From Azohydromonas sediminis (lineage in GTDB: Bacteria > Pseudomonadota > Gammaproteobacteria > Burkholderiales > Burkholderiaceae_C), in contig NZ_QOAZ01000002.1 in the NCBI RefSeq assembly GCF_003574675.1, positions 62,001-126,000 of the forward strand: 64,000 nucleotides of DNA. The letters are read 5' to 3'. The first letter of the stretch is position 1. Every line of letters begins with the position of its first letter. The notes beneath the pieces were generated by a model, which was not told where the DNA came from, ran no database searches, and worked only from the letters and a program-made list of their open reading frames with translations. The position numbers and the translations under genes are program-made. Below, piece by piece: positions 54,534 through 64,000 of the stretch.

Positions 54534-55541
54534 TCAGGCGCGCGTGCGGCACTCGGTCGTCGAGCCGCTCCAGTCGGCGAGCGGCCCGTCGACGTTCGCG
54601 CCGCGCCGCCGCGCCGTCATCTCGGCGACGATCGCCAGCGCGATCTCGGGGGGCGTCAGCGCGCCCAGGTTCAGCCCCACTGGACCGCGCAGCCGCGCGA
54701 GTTCGTCGTCGGCCAGCCCGAAGTGCTCGCGAAGCCGCTGCCGGCGCGCGTCGTTGTTGCGCTTCGAGCCGAGCGCGCCGACGTAGAACGCCGGCGTGCG
54801 CAGCGCCTCCATCAGCGCCAGGTCGTCGAGCTTCGGGTCGTGCGTGACGGCCACCACCGCGCTGTTGGCGTCGAGGTTCATCGCGAGCACCAGGTCGTCG
54901 GGCATCTGCGTCGACAGCGTGACGCCGTCCAGCGCGGTCCACCCCTCGTGGTACTCCTCGCGCGGCTCGCACACCGTCACGCGGTAGTCGAGCATCACCG
55001 CCATGCCGGCCAGATAGCGCGCGAGCTGCCCGCCGCCGACGATCAGCAGCCGCATGCGCGGGCCGTGCACCGTCACGAGCGTGCGGCCGTCGAAGCGCAC
55101 CGTGTCGCCGGCCTGCGCGGGGCCGAGCGTCACGACGCCAGTGGCGAGGTCGAGCCGGCGCGCGACGAGCCGATGCGATTCGATCGCCACCAGCAGTTCG
55201 CGCAGCTGCGACGCCGCGGCGAGCGGCTCGAGCACGACTTGCACCGTGCCGCCGCACGGCAGCCCGAAGCGCTGCGCCTCCTCGGCGCTGGCGCCATAGG
55301 TCGTGACTTGCGGCAGCCGGCTCGCGAGCTCGCCGCGCGCGACGCGGCCGATCAGGTCGTCCTCGATGCAGCCGCCAGACACCGAGCCGGCGACCTGGCC
55401 GTCGTCGCGGATGATCATCAGCGACCCGGGCGGGCGCGGCGCCGAGCCCCACGTGCGCACCACCGTGCCCAGCGTGACGCGGTGGCCGCGGTCGAGCCAG
55501 TCGAGCGCGGTGCGGATCACGTCGACATCGATGCTGTTCAT
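54534..55541 (-). CDS. XdhC/CoxI-family molybdoenzyme maturation protein
   Basis: A 335-residue XdhC-family protein, last gene of the minus-strand cox operon. The N-terminal domain has TVVRTWGSAPRPPGSLMI and VSGGCIEDDL. The C-terminal Rossmann domain has LLIVGGGQLARYLAG, THDPKLDDLALMEAL, YVGALGSKRNN and GLNLGALTPPEIALAI. XdhC binds the Mo cofactor and helps sulfurate and insert it. Here it probably serves CO dehydrogenase, in the role of CoxI or CoxF. Its ATG overlaps the stop of the upstream membrane-protein gene. It converges on fccB with a 46-base gap. Confidence 0.88.
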   Translation of the reverse strand: MNSIDVDVIRTALDWLDRGHRVTLGTVVRTWGSAPRPPGSLMIIRDDGQVAGSVSGGCIEDDLIGRVARGELASRLPQVTTYGASAEEAQRFGLPCGGTVQVVLEPLAAASQLRELLVAIESHRLVARRLDLATGVVTLGPAQAGDTVRFDGRTLVTVHGPRMRLLIVGGGQLARYLAGMAVMLDYRVTVCEPREEYHEGWTALDGVTLSTQMPDDLVLAMNLDANSAVVAVTHDPKLDDLALMEALRTPAFYVGALGSKRNNDARRQRLREHFGLADDELARLRGPVGLNLGALTPPEIALAIVAEMTARRRGANVDGPLADWSGSTTECRTRA

Positions 55542-56707
55542 CCTCGCAACTCCTCGAAAACCGGTGGATGCCGCCGCAGCCACGCGGCGGCCACGCCGAG
55601 CGCCGCGATCGCACCGAGCGCGGCGTGAAGGGCACTCCACGCCGCCCACCCGCTGCCGGCGACGGCCACACCCAGCGCGAGCACGACGGCGGCGCTGGCC
55701 AGCGCCGAGGCGCCCGCGCCACCGTGTACCGCGGGCAGCCGTGTGCGGTCGGTCGCCGGCGCCATCGCCGCCGACCACGCGATGCCCCACGCGGCCGCGT
55801 GCAGCAGCATCGCAGCCATCGTGCCGTCGCTGCCGGGCACGGTGAGCGCGGCGACGCCGCCGGCGATCAGCAGGCCGGCCACGAACGCGCGCGCGGCCTG
55901 CACGAGCACGCGCGCACGCAGCGCCGCGACGACGGCGGCGGGCACCAGCATCGCCAGCAGGTGCAGCCCCGTCACGGCCTGCGGGCGCCAGCCGGTGCGC
56001 GCACAGCCCTCGGCCAGCAGCGGCAGCGACGCCATCATCGGCAGCATCGCGAGCGCAGCCGCGAGCCATGGCCAGTGCGCCGGCACGCGCCACTGCGCGA
56101 GCGTCGGCCACGCGAGCGCGCAGTCGAACAGACCGCTGCGGCAGCCCGGCGCGCCGCTGCGCGGTTCACTGTGCGGCGAAGGCACCAGCGCCGCCAGCGC
56201 GAGGCCAATGACGGTCAGCGCGGCCGCCGCTGCGGCGGGGTGTGCCGCGACCGCCGCCGGCTCCCCAGCCAGCAGCCAGGCCACCAGCGCACCGAGCGCG
56301 GCCGGCACGACGGGCGGAGAAAAGCGTGGGCCGGGCCGGCGGCGCCAGCCGCGCACGACGCGCGACGCCACGACGATCAACACCCCCCACGCGACGGCCG
56401 CCGGCCACAGCGAGTGCGGCGCGCCGTGCGCCAGTGCGGCCAGGCACGCCGCGACCAGCGCCGCGCTGCCGACGAGCACGGCGCGCAGCACGCGCGGCGA
56501 CAGTGACCACGCCGCACCCACGCGCGCCGCGACACCGATGGCCAGCAGCCACAGCGCGACCGGCGCCAGCGCCCCGGTCGCCACCGGCGCATGGCGCAAC
56601 CCGAGCGCACCGAGCACGAGCCAGCCGCCGAACAGCAGCGTCCACGCCAGCGTGCGCGCGGCCAGTGCGCAGGCCGCGCGGGGCTCGAGGGCGGGCAGCG
56701 CGTTCAT
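55538..56707 (-). CDS. Polytopic membrane protein of unknown function in the cox operon
   Basis: 389 residues, about 70% hydrophobic, with about 11-12 predicted transmembrane helices and a Pro/Arg loop near 120-130 and a polar loop near 175-205. It has no recognisable transporter signature. Met- and His-bearing helices occur (LAMLPMMASLPLLAEG; VTGLHLLAMLVPA; TMAAMLLHAAAWGIAW). In the operon it lies between the 2OG oxygenase and an XdhC-family gene, overlapping the latter by 4 bases. O. carboxidovorans cox clusters also end with membrane proteins (CoxH, CoxK), but homology is not claimed. It could be a transporter or sensor linked to CO dehydrogenase. Confidence 0.8.
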   Translation of the reverse strand: MNALPALEPRAACALAARTLAWTLLFGGWLVLGALGLRHAPVATGALAPVALWLLAIGVAARVGAAWSLSPRVLRAVLVGSAALVAACLAALAHGAPHSLWPAAVAWGVLIVVASRVVRGWRRRPGPRFSPPVVPAALGALVAWLLAGEPAAVAAHPAAAAAALTVIGLALAALVPSPHSEPRSGAPGCRSGLFDCALAWPTLAQWRVPAHWPWLAAALAMLPMMASLPLLAEGCARTGWRPQAVTGLHLLAMLVPAAVVAALRARVLVQAARAFVAGLLIAGGVAALTVPGSDGTMAAMLLHAAAWGIAWSAAMAPATDRTRLPAVHGGAGASALASAAVVLALGVAVAGSGWAAWSALHAALGAIAALGVAAAWLRRHPPVFEELRG

Positions 56708-56716
56708 CGTGGGCTC

Positions 56717-57430
56717 TCAGGCGCCGGCGTAGTCGTGCAGCCGGTCGCTGCCGCCGGCGGCGTGGACGCTGGCGTTGAACGAGACGATCACGCGCTCGAG
56801 CATGCCCGCGTACGGCAGCGCATGGTGCGCGAGCCACGCGGGGAACAGCACCAGTTGCCCCGGCACCGGCTCGACGTCGACGTGCGGCGGCTGCAGGTAG
56901 GCGTTGCCGAGGTCGACGTGCGCGCCGCCGAGGTGCGCGAACGGCGGGCCGTAGAAGCGCGTGACGCCGTTGGCCACCCCGTACACCGGATGCGCGCGCC
57001 GCACGTCGGGCGCGTCGACCTGCACGCAGTAGACGCCCGACCACGACGCGTTGCCGTGCGTGTGCACGTCGTGGAACGCACCGCCGTTGGCGGCCTGGAA
57101 CCACATGCCTTCGACGCGCAGCTGCAGATCGACGCCGCGTTCGGCCCACGACGGCGGCCACGCCGCGGCGTTGGCGCGCGTGACGGTGTCGCGCAGGCTC
57201 TCGACGACGAAGCGCACGAAGCGCTGCCACTCGGGCAGCTGCACGCGCCCAAGCAGGTCGTCGTCGCTGGCGAAGAAGGCGCCGGGCGCCTCGCCGCGCG
57301 CGTGAGACTGCGTCGCGCGCAGTGCGCCGAACACGCGCACGAGCAGCGGGTTCAGCGCGTCGGCCTCGGCGTAGCGGTGCACGCCCAGCGGCGTGGGCCA
57401 CAGCGCGTGGAAGCCGGGGGCGAGCGCCAT
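56717..57430 (-). CDS. Putative 2OG-Fe(II) oxygenase (TIGR02466/PF13759 type)
   Basis: A 237-residue double-stranded beta-helix protein. Candidate iron ligands are His123/His125 in FHDVHTHGNASWSGVYCVQ and a distal His202/His203 in LVLFPAWLAHHALPY, with Arg213 in ERVIVSFNAS as the usual 2-oxoglutarate contact. This matches the PF13759 pattern (HxHxN..SGVYY, FPSWLxH, RisiSFN). Members hydroxylate unknown substrates, possibly proteins. It lies in the middle of the cox maturation genes, 7 bases after the nucleotidyltransferase gene and 9 bases before the membrane-protein gene. A role in CO dehydrogenase is only inferred. Confidence 0.8.
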   Translation of the reverse strand: MALAPGFHALWPTPLGVHRYAEADALNPLLVRVFGALRATQSHARGEAPGAFFASDDDLLGRVQLPEWQRFVRFVVESLRDTVTRANAAAWPPSWAERGVDLQLRVEGMWFQAANGGAFHDVHTHGNASWSGVYCVQVDAPDVRRAHPVYGVANGVTRFYGPPFAHLGGAHVDLGNAYLQPPHVDVEPVPGQLVLFPAWLAHHALPYAGMLERVIVSFNASVHAAGGSDRLHDYAGA

Positions 57431-57437
57431 CGCCGCT

Positions 57438-58118
57438 TCAGGCCGGCGCCACGAGTCCGGCGGGCCAGCGCAGCGCGTGGCCGGTCTCGCGCTCGAAGCG
57501 CTCGAGGTCCTCGGGCGTGTCGACGTCGACCTTGAAGCGGCGGTTGTCGGTGACGAACGGCGCGACCGCCTCGGGGTGCGCGCCGCGCCACTGCCGGCAG
57601 CCGACGTGCGCGTCGCCGGCGAGGATCTGGTCGCGCACGTCGGCGCTGAAGATCACCGGGTTGCCCGGCTCGCCGCCCACCTGCGGGAAGACGACCGAGG
57701 TGCCCGCCGGGCGCTTCTTGTACGCGCCGATCAGCGCCGTGATGTCCTGCGCGTTGAGCAGCGGCTGGTCGGCCAGCGCGACGAGCACGGCGTCGAGCTT
57801 GCCGGTGAGTGCCGCGAGCCCGACGCGCTGCGACGACACCTGCCCGGCGTCGGGGTCGGGGTTGCGCACCAGCGTGACCGGAAACGGCGCGACGACCGGT
57901 TCGACGACGTCGGCGTGGTGGCCGAGCACGACGACGACCTCGTCGACGCCGGCGCCCGACAGCGCGATCAGCGTGCGCCGGATCAGCGGCACGCCGCCGA
58001 GTTCGAGCAGGCACTTGGGCCGCCCGCCGAGCCGCGAGCCGGCGCCCGCCGCGAGCACGACGGCACCGACCACCAGCCGGCTGTACAGCCCGCCGCCGCC
58101 CTTGAGGATGCAGCCCAT
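57438..58118 (-). CDS. MobA/MocA-like molybdenum cofactor nucleotidyltransferase
   Basis: A 226-residue GT-A-fold NTP transferase. The nucleotide-binding VVLAAGAGSRLGGRPKCLLEL is at about 18-38, with the metal-binding LVALADQPLLNAQDI and the C-terminal GEPGNPVIFSADVRDQI. This is the MocA/MobA group, which attaches CMP or GMP to molybdopterin. Form I CO dehydrogenase uses molybdopterin cytosine dinucleotide, so a CTP-dependent MocA function is the likely assignment. The ATG at 58118 is preferred because the upstream residues are Arg/Ala-rich. It lies 4 bases after the XdhC/CoxF-like gene. Confidence 0.85.
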   Translation of the reverse strand: MGCILKGGGGLYSRLVVGAVVLAAGAGSRLGGRPKCLLELGGVPLIRRTLIALSGAGVDEVVVVLGHHADVVEPVVAPFPVTLVRNPDPDAGQVSSQRVGLAALTGKLDAVLVALADQPLLNAQDITALIGAYKKRPAGTSVVFPQVGGEPGNPVIFSADVRDQILAGDAHVGCRQWRGAHPEAVAPFVTDNRRFKVDVDTPEDLERFERETGHALRWPAGLVAPA

Positions 58119-58122
58119 CGCG

Positions 58123-59133
58123 TCAGCTCCCGCAGCACGACGACGGTGGCGTCGCCGACACCGGCGCGTCGCCGCCGCAGCACGACCCGCCGTCACCCGC
58201 CGTGCCGGCCGCCGACGCTTCGGCGCGGGCGGCCAGGCGCGCGCGGGCGGCCGCGGCGGCCGCCGACACCTTGGCGCGGGGCGCGTCGCTCGCTGCCGGT
58301 GCGGTGACGGCCTCGTCGGCCGGGCGCGCGTCGACGCCGGCGCCGCGGCGCGCCGCGACGACGGCCACGAGCACCGACAGCGCGATCTCCTCCGGCGTCT
58401 GCGCGCCGATCGGCTGGCCGGCCGGTGCGACGATCGCGGCCACCGACTGCGGGTCGGCGCCGGACTCGATCAGCGACGCGCGCAGCACCTGCGCCTTCTT
58501 CGCGCTGGCGACGAACCACACGCAGCGCGCACGCAGCGCCAGCGCTGCACGCAGCCCGGGCACGTCGCGCCGGCCCTGCGTCGCGACGACGACGAACGCG
58601 CCGGGCGCGATGCGTGCGGCGAGCGGCTCGGCGCTGTCGTCGCCGATCACTTCGGCCGCGTCGGGGAAGCGCGCGGCGTCGGCGCCGTGCGCGACGACGC
58701 GCACGTTGAAGCCCACGCGAGGTGCCAGCGCGGCCAGCGCCGCGGCCACCGGCGAGTCACCGACGACGACGAGCGTCGCGCGCGGCAGCACCGGGTCGAC
58801 GAACAGCTCGATCGTGCCGCCCGAGTGGCACGCCATGCCGAACTCGAGCACGTCACCGAGTTCGCGCGTCGCACTCTCGTCGGTCGGTGCGATGCGGATC
58901 ACCCGCGCGCGGCCGTCGGCCAGCGCCTGGCGCACCGTCTTCAGCACTGCCGGCTGCGCGCAGCCGCCGCCGATCCAGCCGCACGCGATGCCGTCGGCGG
59001 TGACGACGGCCTTGTCGCCGGGGCGCGCCGACGCAGGCGGCTGCACGCGCAGCACGCTGACCAGCGCGTACGGCTGGCCCTGCTGCTGCAGCCGGTGCGC
59101 CGCGGCGATCACGTCGGGGGCGGAAGTGGTCAT
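58123..59133 (-). CDS. XdhC/CoxF-like maturation protein with dicysteine tail
   Basis: A 336-residue second XdhC-family protein. The N-terminal domain (VSVLRVQPPASARPGDKAV, GWIGGGCAQPAVLKTV, ACHSGGTIELFV) is followed by a Rossmann domain (LVVVGDSPVAAALAALAP) and GQPIGAQTPEEIALSVLV. From about 270 the protein becomes an Ala/Arg-rich linker. It ends in two Cys-Cys pairs, Cys318-319 (SCCGG) and Cys333-334 (SSCCGS). In O. carboxidovorans, CoxE and CoxF are needed for copper insertion into the Mo-S-Cu site. The gene's position directly after coxE suggests it is the CoxF counterpart. Metal binding by the tail is inference. Confidence 0.85.
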   Translation of the reverse strand: MTTSAPDVIAAAHRLQQQGQPYALVSVLRVQPPASARPGDKAVVTADGIACGWIGGGCAQPAVLKTVRQALADGRARVIRIAPTDESATRELGDVLEFGMACHSGGTIELFVDPVLPRATLVVVGDSPVAAALAALAPRVGFNVRVVAHGADAARFPDAAEVIGDDSAEPLAARIAPGAFVVVATQGRRDVPGLRAALALRARCVWFVASAKKAQVLRASLIESGADPQSVAAIVAPAGQPIGAQTPEEIALSVLVAVVAARRGAGVDARPADEAVTAPAASDAPRAKVSAAAAAARARLAARAEASAAGTAGDGGSCCGGDAPVSATPPSSCCGS

Positions 59134-59143
59134 CGCAACTCCT

Positions 59144-60313
59144 TCACTGCAAGACGACGGCGGCCTGTTCGAGGTCGCGCAGCGTGGCCAGCCGCGCGAA
59201 GCGGCCGATCAGGTCCCGCGCGTGTTCGACCGCCTGCGACGCCGGCGGTTGCGCCGACGGGTGGAACCACGCGATCTTCGCGCCGCCGGCGCGCAGCCGC
59301 AGCAGTTCGTCGCGCAGCTGCTGCGGGGGGTCGGCGTCGAAGCCGTCGGACAGGATCCACACCCGCGCGCGCCGGCCGAGCTGGCCGCGTGCGTGCACGC
59401 GCGCGAAGTCGTTCAGGCTCGTCGCGATACGCGTGCCGCCGCCGAAGCCGGCCGTCACGGCGTTGACCTTGTCCTGCACCGCGCCCGAGTCGCGCCGCAG
59501 CAGCGGCGTGACTTCGGCGAGCCGCGTGTGGAACACGAACACGCGCGCGTCGGCGGCGTGGACGAAGGCGCGCGCGATGCGCAGGAACAGCTGCGCGTGC
59601 GTCTCCATCGAGCGGCTGACGTCGACGAGCACGAACAGCCGCGGGCGCTCGCGCCGCGGCGTGCGCCACGCCGGCGCCAGCGGCACGCCGCCGGTGGCCA
59701 GACTCGAGCGCAGCGTGCGCCGCACGTCGAGCCGGTAGCCGCGCGCGTCATCGCGCCAGCGCCGCGTCACCTGCCGGCGCAGGCGCTGCGCGATGCGCTC
59801 GGCGAGCCGCTGCAGCGTCGCGAGGTCTTGCGGCAGCCACTGCGTGAGGCTGCGGTCGTGCAGCGCCTCGGTGCGGCTGGCGCCGCCTTGCGCGCGCGAC
59901 AGCCCCGGCGCGTCGTCGGTGAAGGCCGCCGCGTCGAGCGCGGTGTCGGCCATCGCCGCGCCGTCGCCGCGCGGCGGCGCGCTCGCACCGAGTTCATCGT
60001 GCAGCGCCTGCACGACCTGGCGCAGGTCGCGCGACGGGCGCGTCTGGCCGCTGACCTTGACGCTGCCCTTCAGCCGCTCGGCGTGCCAGTAGCGCTCGAA
60101 CAGCTCGGGCCAGCGTCGCCAGTCGCGCGCATCGTGGCACGCGATCGCGCGCCACGCGGCGTCGAGCCCGGCGCCGGGGCGCGCGGCGCGTTCGAGCGGC
60201 ACCGTGAGCGCGGCGCGCACCATCGCCTGCTGCTCGGCGACGCCGACGTTCAGCCCGTGGTCGCGCAGCAGCGCCGCGAAGCCGGCGATCGAGGCGAGGG
60301 CGCCCGGGGCCAT
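59144..60313 (-). CDS. coxE: CoxE, von Willebrand factor A domain protein
   Basis: A 389-residue CoxE-family protein. The C-terminal half is a vWA domain with the MIDAS motif DVSRSM (Asp231, Ser233, Ser235) in FVLVDVSRSMETH. TAGFGGGTRIATSLNDF and WILSDGFDADPP supply the other metal-site residues. The N-terminal half is helical. CoxE pairs with the AAA+ CoxD, in the general MoxR-vWA chaperone pattern, and is tied to copper insertion into CO dehydrogenase. The ATG at 60313 is chosen because residues upstream of it are not family-like. coxD lies 16 bases upstream. Confidence 0.9.
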   Translation of the reverse strand: MAPGALASIAGFAALLRDHGLNVGVAEQQAMVRAALTVPLERAARPGAGLDAAWRAIACHDARDWRRWPELFERYWHAERLKGSVKVSGQTRPSRDLRQVVQALHDELGASAPPRGDGAAMADTALDAAAFTDDAPGLSRAQGGASRTEALHDRSLTQWLPQDLATLQRLAERIAQRLRRQVTRRWRDDARGYRLDVRRTLRSSLATGGVPLAPAWRTPRRERPRLFVLVDVSRSMETHAQLFLRIARAFVHAADARVFVFHTRLAEVTPLLRRDSGAVQDKVNAVTAGFGGGTRIATSLNDFARVHARGQLGRRARVWILSDGFDADPPQQLRDELLRLRAGGAKIAWFHPSAQPPASQAVEHARDLIGRFARLATLRDLEQAAVVLQ

Positions 60314-60329
60314 GTGCAGTGTCCGTGCG

Positions 60330-61226
60330 TCAGGCCGACGCGTTCTCGGCGACGCCGCGCCGCCGGCCTTCGGCGATGCGGCGCACCTCGTCGGCACCGA
60401 GCTGGAAGCGGTCCTCGCGCGTCTTCAGCAGGCAGCCGAGCGTGCCGAGCCACTGCGCCGGGTCGTCGGGCAGCGCCTTGAAGTCGAGCCGGTGCAGCGC
60501 GCGGATCCAGTCGAGCGTCTCGGCCACGCCGGGGGTCTTGCCGAGGTCTTCGCGGCGCAGCGTCTGCACGAAGGCCACCGCCTGCTCGACGAGCGCGGAC
60601 TCGGCCTGCGGCAGCGTCGCGCGCACGATCGCGATCTCGCGCGCGAGCGTCGGGTAGTCGAGCCAGTGGTACAGGCAGCGGCGGCGCAGCGCATCCGACA
60701 GCTCGCGCGTGCCGTTGCTGGTCAGGATCGCGAGCGGCACGTGCCGCGCGCGGATCGTGCCGAGCTCGGGCACCGTGATCTGCCAGTCGGCCAGCACCTC
60801 GAGCAGGAAGGCCTCGAAGGCCTCGTCGGCACGGTCGACCTCGTCGATCAGCAGCACGCAGGGACGCTCGCTGGCGATCGCCTGCAGCAGCGGGCGCTCG
60901 AGCAGGTAGTCGCGGCCGAACAGGTCGGCTTCGCGCGGCTTCTCGGCGTCGGCTTCGTGCAGCCGAATCGCGAGCAGTTGCCGGCCGTAGTTCCACTCGT
61001 ACGCGGCCTGCGCCAGGTCCAGCCCCTCGTGGCACTGCAGCCGCACGAGGCGCCGGTCGAGCCCGCGCGCCAGCGCCGAGGCGAGCGCCGTCTTGCCGAC
61101 GCCGGCGTCGCCCTCGAGCAGCAGCGGGCGCTGCAGCTCGCCGGCGAGCCACAGCGTCGTGGCCAGCGCCTCGTCGGCGATGTAGCCGGCGCGGTGCAGG
61201 CATTCGCGCAGCTCGGCGTCGGTCAT
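60330..61226 (-). CDS. coxD: CoxD, MoxR-type AAA+ ATPase
   Basis: A 298-residue AAA+ chaperone-like ATPase. Walker A GDAGVGKT is at 39-46, Walker B VLLIDEVDRAD near 130, sensor-1 ILTSNGTRELSDALRRRC follows, and a C-terminal lid domain completes it. In O. carboxidovorans CoxD is required for sulfuration of the CO dehydrogenase molybdenum. The ATG at 61226 is preferred over one 24 bases upstream. It sits between coxG and coxE in the same orientation. Confidence 0.92.
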   Translation of the reverse strand: MTDAELRECLHRAGYIADEALATTLWLAGELQRPLLLEGDAGVGKTALASALARGLDRRLVRLQCHEGLDLAQAAYEWNYGRQLLAIRLHEADAEKPREADLFGRDYLLERPLLQAIASERPCVLLIDEVDRADEAFEAFLLEVLADWQITVPELGTIRARHVPLAILTSNGTRELSDALRRRCLYHWLDYPTLAREIAIVRATLPQAESALVEQAVAFVQTLRREDLGKTPGVAETLDWIRALHRLDFKALPDDPAQWLGTLGCLLKTREDRFQLGADEVRRIAEGRRRGVAENASA

Positions 61227-61239
61227 GCGTCGGGCCGTC

Positions 61240-61905
61240 TCAGGTGGCACGCTTGCCGAACAGGCCGGCGAACCAGTTCTTGACCAGCATCCACAGGATC
61301 GCGAAGGCGTTCAGGTCCTTGTTGAGCTTCGGCGGGGCGGCGGGTGCGGCGGCCTGCGCGGCGGCGGGTTCGGCCGCGGCGGCGGCCGTCGGCGCGGCAT
61401 CCTCGGCGGCCGTGGCCGGCGCGGTCGGTGCCGCCGCCGGGGCGGGCAGCGCCGCCGCCGTCGCGCGGAAGTTGTCGGCGAACTGCGCGAGGATCATGTC
61501 GGAGACCTGCACCATCATGCGGCCGCCGAACTGCGCGAACTTGCCGTTGACGATCACGTCGGCCTTGCCGACGAGCTCCGACTTCGACGCGTCGCCGGCC
61601 ACCGGTTCGACGTGGGCGGTGAGCTCCATCGACGCCGACGAGCCGCCGCGGTCGGCGCCCTTGCCGAACAGCACGACGCGCATCGCGTCGTCGGCCACCT
61701 CGCGCACCTCGATGTCGCCGGCGAACGCGGCCGTCGTCGGCCCGACCTTGACCTTGACCGTGCCCTTGTAGTGCGTCGCGTCGACCTGTTCGGTGATCGC
61801 GGCACCGGGCATGCAGCCGGCCACCGCGTGCACGTCGCGCAGCACCTGCCACGCACGCGCGGGGTCGACGTCGAGCGGGTAGCGTTTGTCGAGGTTGACT
61901 TCCAT
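61240..61905 (-). CDS. coxG: CoxG, SRPBCC-domain membrane recruitment factor
   Basis: A 221-residue CoxG-family protein. Residues 1-145 form an SRPBCC/START-like lipid-binding fold with the family opening (DVDPARAWQVLRDVHAVAGCMPGA) and the ELVGKADVIVNGKFAQFGGR segment. An Ala/Pro linker of about 45 residues leads to a C-terminal aromatic amphipathic helix from about 198 (AFAILWMLVKNWFAGLFGK). CoxG brings the cytoplasmic dehydrogenase to the membrane. The gene starts immediately after the coxL stop. Confidence 0.92.
   Translation of the reverse strand: MEVNLDKRYPLDVDPARAWQVLRDVHAVAGCMPGAAITEQVDATHYKGTVKVKVGPTTAAFAGDIEVREVADDAMRVVLFGKGADRGGSSASMELTAHVEPVAGDASKSELVGKADVIVNGKFAQFGGRMMVQVSDMILAQFADNFRATAAALPAPAAAPTAPATAAEDAAPTAAAAAEPAAAQAAAPAAPPKLNKDLNAFAILWMLVKNWFAGLFGKRAT

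Positions 61906-64000
<2,095 letters not shown>

Overview
The window is a gap-free stretch of a very GC-rich Gram-negative chromosome. The gene order (sucA-sucB-lpd-zapE; pilF-rodZ-ispG-hisS-yfgM-bamB-der-hfq-hflX-hflK-hflC-hisZ-purA; rpsB-tsf-pyrH-frr-uppS-cdsA-dxr-rseP-bamA-skp-lpxD-fabZ-lpxA-lpxB-rnhB), the lipid A and BAM genes and the hisZ paralog point to a betaproteobacterium of the order Burkholderiales, probably near Rubrivivax, Leptothrix or Ideonella. The genus is an inference from gene order and protein style; no database search was possible.

Layout. Positions 109-7294 (+) hold the 2-oxoglutarate dehydrogenase genes, with a small SHOCT/PspC membrane protein between E2 and E3, followed by the cell-division ATPase ZapE. 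Positions 7312-15314 hold a PP2C phosphatase (-), a YdcH-like peptide, a DinG/YoaA-type Fe-S helicase, bamD (-) divergent from rluD, then scpB and rluB. Positions 15399-31863 (+) are a long housekeeping run: nucleotide metabolism, rRNA modification, pilus and cell-shape proteins, isoprenoid synthesis, histidyl-tRNA synthetase, BamB, ribosome assembly GTPases, Hfq and the HflKC quality-control complex, ending with purine genes. A tRNA-Leu(CAG) gene on the minus strand separates this from RNase R. After a NAD(P)HX repair enzyme and a D-amino acid dehydrogenase (both -), positions 37527-52523 (+) carry translation genes leading into isoprenoid, phospholipid, outer-membrane and lipid A synthesis.

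From about 52524 the conserved core ends and a lithotrophy region begins. A monohaem lipoprotein cytochrome c and a flavocytochrome c sulfide dehydrogenase flavoprotein (+) face a tightly packed minus-strand operon. That operon runs from the window's right edge as coxL, coxG, coxD, coxE, an XdhC/CoxF-like protein, a MobA/MocA-like nucleotidyltransferase, a PF13759/TIGR02466-type 2OG-Fe(II) oxygenase, a polytopic membrane protein of unknown role and a second XdhC-family protein. The partial CoxL carries the AYRCSFR active-site loop that marks form I (genuine, Cu-Mo) aerobic CO dehydrogenase. The organism can therefore probably use CO, and possibly sulfide, as supplementary electron donors. CoxD, CoxE and the XdhC-like proteins would mature the Mo-Cu centre and CoxG would place the enzyme at the membrane. 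The least explained parts are the oxygenase, the membrane protein and a double-dicysteine tail on one XdhC-like protein.

No insertion sequence, prophage, CRISPR array or rRNA operon is visible, and no gene-free stretch exceeds 300 bases.
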